Shown one piece after another: positions 63,001-64,000 of a stretch of 64,000 nt of DNA. Every line of letters begins with the position of its first letter. Position 1 is the stretch's first letter. Below the pieces are notes generated by a model. It had not been told where the DNA came from. It searched no databases and was given only the letters and a program-made list of their open reading frames with translations. This stretch comes from Bradyrhizobium elkanii USDA 76 (GTDB lineage Bacteria > Pseudomonadota > Alphaproteobacteria > Rhizobiales > Xanthobacteraceae). Both the position numbers and the translations under genes were made by a program. The stretch spans positions 868,001-932,000 of the forward strand of contig NZ_CP066356.1 in the NCBI RefSeq assembly GCF_023278185.1, in the 5' to 3' direction.

Positions 63001-63020
63001 GGTTGCGGGCACACGCAACC
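63001..63020 (+). terminator. Possible terminator of element B operon
   Basis: Arms GGTTGCG (63001-63007) and CGCAACC (63014-63020) with a 6-nt loop, 34 nt past the end of the NmrA-type gene. Confidence 0.45.
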
Positions 63021-63132
63021 ACCGATACCGACATTCACTTCAAGTCACGATCTGACCAAGATGGCCCCTCGGGGGAGTTCCTCGCGTCCCGAACGCGATG
63101 TATCTGCAATCGACAATCACTTTTTCAGCGAT

Positions 63133-63254
63133 TTGCTTACTCGTTCGAATGAGACGGAATCGTAATTTCGGTTCAGACGCGCATATCGCGCTGTAAAACA
63201 AAGAAAATCTGGCGCACCCGACACGATTCGAACGTGTGACCTTTGCCTTCGGAG
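63133..63254 (-). repeat. tRNA-Arg(CCG) 3'-end repeat, copy 3 (right att-like)
   Basis: Core 63210-63254 is identical to that of copy 2; the flank TTGCTTACTCG...ATATCGCGCTGTA is shared too. After the core, GGCA continues the expected tRNA anticodon stem (GGAGGGCA) where copies 1 and 2 have element sequence, so this copy keeps a few more bases of the original tRNA before diverging. Confidence 0.88.
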
Positions 63255-63579
63255 GGCACAGCTCGATCTATTCCGCCAATCGCGGACCAGTTCCACCAAT
63301 CGCAAGAATCGGGTGTTGCGTGCCCCCCACGACCACCGGCTATTGCGATATCGGCGCAGCGACCCGGAAGGGTCGCCTTCGCTTTTTTCGCGGCATTTCG
63401 CGAAGACCAGGTGTCACGCCTCCAGGATTTGACCTAGCCAGGGTTGGGACAAGAGGCGGCAGCTCCCGCGATTGTCGATTTCGCGATGCAGCGAACCTCC
63501 GCCAAAGTGCCAAGCGCTCACGCTACCATACTAAGGACAAACAGCGGTTCCTCGTGTCGGTGGTTGCGTATGATTCCCT
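63255..63579. other. Gene-free remnant between elements and right island repeat
   Basis: No supported gene. Confidence 0.4.
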
Positions 63580-63738
63580 CCCTGGGCACCAAAACTGCGC
63601 TTTTCCACGCTAGAGCACGATCTTCTACGATTGCGTTCGCTGGATGATCGGCGCGAAGGGCACTCGCGGATTTCTCTCCCTAGGGCTCGATAGATTTACC
63701 TACGCTCAAATCCCCGCCCCCGGAACCAGATCTCGTCA
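63580..63738 (+). repeat. Right island repeat (decayed tRNA-Phe 3' end plus flank)
   Basis: CCTGGGCACCAAAACT, CGCTTTTCCACGCT, GATCGGCGCGAAGGGC and CTCGCGGATTT recur in the same order and spacing as at 9918-10063. Just before, GTGTCGGTGGTT matches the tRNA-Phe variable/T-arm start, followed by an insertion, so a decayed tRNA 3' half is present. Ends with CTCAAATCC and CCCCCGGAACCA. Confidence 0.8.
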
Positions 63739-63790
63739 TATTGAGCAGGTTTCTTGGTGCCTGCCTCGGTTCGCGCGTCAGAAGGACCGG

Positions 63791-64000
63791 CTAGTTGCGG
63801 ACTGCGTACAGAGGCGTTCTGACCGTCAGTTGATAGGCGGGCTTCGGCACCCACATGATTTCGGCTGTGATGCCAAACAGCCGATTGTCGTTGTCGTCCA
63901 TGCGATCGAGATCGAGCCGCACAATCGGTTGTGTGAAGGGCTGAATGGACGTGAGGGTCAGAAGCTGCGCGCCCTCGAAGGATTGCACGCCCACGCGGCC
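63791..64000 (-). CDS. C-terminal end of an unrecognised protein (cut by window edge)
   Basis: An open frame enters from the right edge and ends at TAG 63791-63793. About 70 residues are visible, including LLTLTSIQPFTQPIVRLDLD and the end YQLTVRTPLYAVRN. The composition is protein-like (beta-rich). I do not recognise the family. The start lies outside the window. It is probably the first core gene beyond the island. Confidence 0.65.
   Translation of the reverse strand, partial: GRVGVQSFEGAQLLTLTSIQPFTQPIVRLDLDRMDDNDNRLFGITAEIMWVPKPAYQLTVRTPLYAVRN

Larger units (their letters stand above)
53656..63254. mobile_element. Integrative element B (broken integrase + catabolic cargo)
   Basis: About 9.6 kb between repeat copies 2 and 3. 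Begins with a frameshifted integrase gene closely similar to integrase 1 and carries two DJ-1/AraC regulators, hydrolases, nitrilase, MIase-like genes and an NmrA-type gene. Limits follow the repeats. Confidence 0.72.

Noticed and set aside
63210..63290. A complete tRNA gene at the right-hand tRNA-Arg repeat
   Set aside because: Only the 3' half plus GGCA is present; no D-arm or acceptor 5' strand follows.

Overview
The window looks like the chromosome of a Bradyrhizobium-type alphaproteobacterium (Nitrobacteraceae). The evidence is the GC-rich coding style, the order DUF2948 - hisD - UPF0262 - low-molecular-weight phosphatase - maf - yacG - tRNA-Phe, short palindromic intergenic repeats, ROSE-type RNA thermometers ahead of Hsp20 genes, and FixK/FNR-type operator boxes. 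Positions 1-9928 are ordinary core genome: tRNA-Thr, a cyclic-nucleotide-domain/thioredoxin-reductase-like fusion, a UBP zinc finger protein, a membrane protein, an alpha/beta hydrolase, and the hisD cluster ending in tRNA-Phe(GAA).

From the 3' end of tRNA-Phe to about 63.58 kb lies a composite genomic island. A stretch of about 145 nt that starts in the tRNA-Phe acceptor end (9918-10063) recurs in decayed form at 63580-63738, and core-like sequence appears to resume after that. Inside the island, a 45-nt copy of the 3' end of a tRNA that I read as tRNA-Arg(CCG) occurs three times in the same orientation (30147, 53656, 63210). The first two copies are each followed by a P4-type tyrosine integrase gene; the second of these genes is frameshifted. 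The island is therefore best read as at least two integrative elements in tandem (A, 30147-53700; B, 53656-63254) beside an older segment (9.9-30.1 kb).

The older segment carries a self-contained heat-shock set: an RpoH sigma factor, groES-groEL, three Hsp20 genes, two ROSE thermometers, and sigma32-like promoters. The groES and hsp20 promoters share the same spacing and -10 region. It also holds many very small proteins (three DUF6894 paralogues, zinc-ribbon proteins, CspA, a second ribosomal protein S21) and debris: a type I secretion ABC transporter remnant, a serine-recombinase remnant and several frameshifted genes.

Element A looks like a low-oxygen/dormancy fitness cargo. FixK/FNR boxes (TTGAY-N4-ATCAA) lie ahead of DUF302 - nucleoside/AMP phosphorylase - PRPP synthase - beta-CASP nuclease, ahead of the cytochrome b561 gene, ahead of a Spy-like chaperone, and ahead of a PepSY - response regulator - histidine kinase operon. 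A one-mismatch box precedes an RND metal-efflux operon. A universal stress protein, a P-type ATPase, an AI-2E-type permease, a second cytochrome b561 and a VIT-type Fe/Mn transporter complete it.

Element B is a catabolic or detoxification cassette. Two DJ-1/AraC regulators stand beside a run of genes for a dehalogenase-like hydrolase, three related muconolactone-isomerase-like proteins (one from a recent ~540-bp tandem duplication), a nitrilase, a Tat-exported haloperoxidase-like hydrolase and a frameshifted NmrA-type oxidoreductase. No CRISPR array, rRNA or transposase was seen. All functions are inferred from reading motifs by eye; no database search was made.
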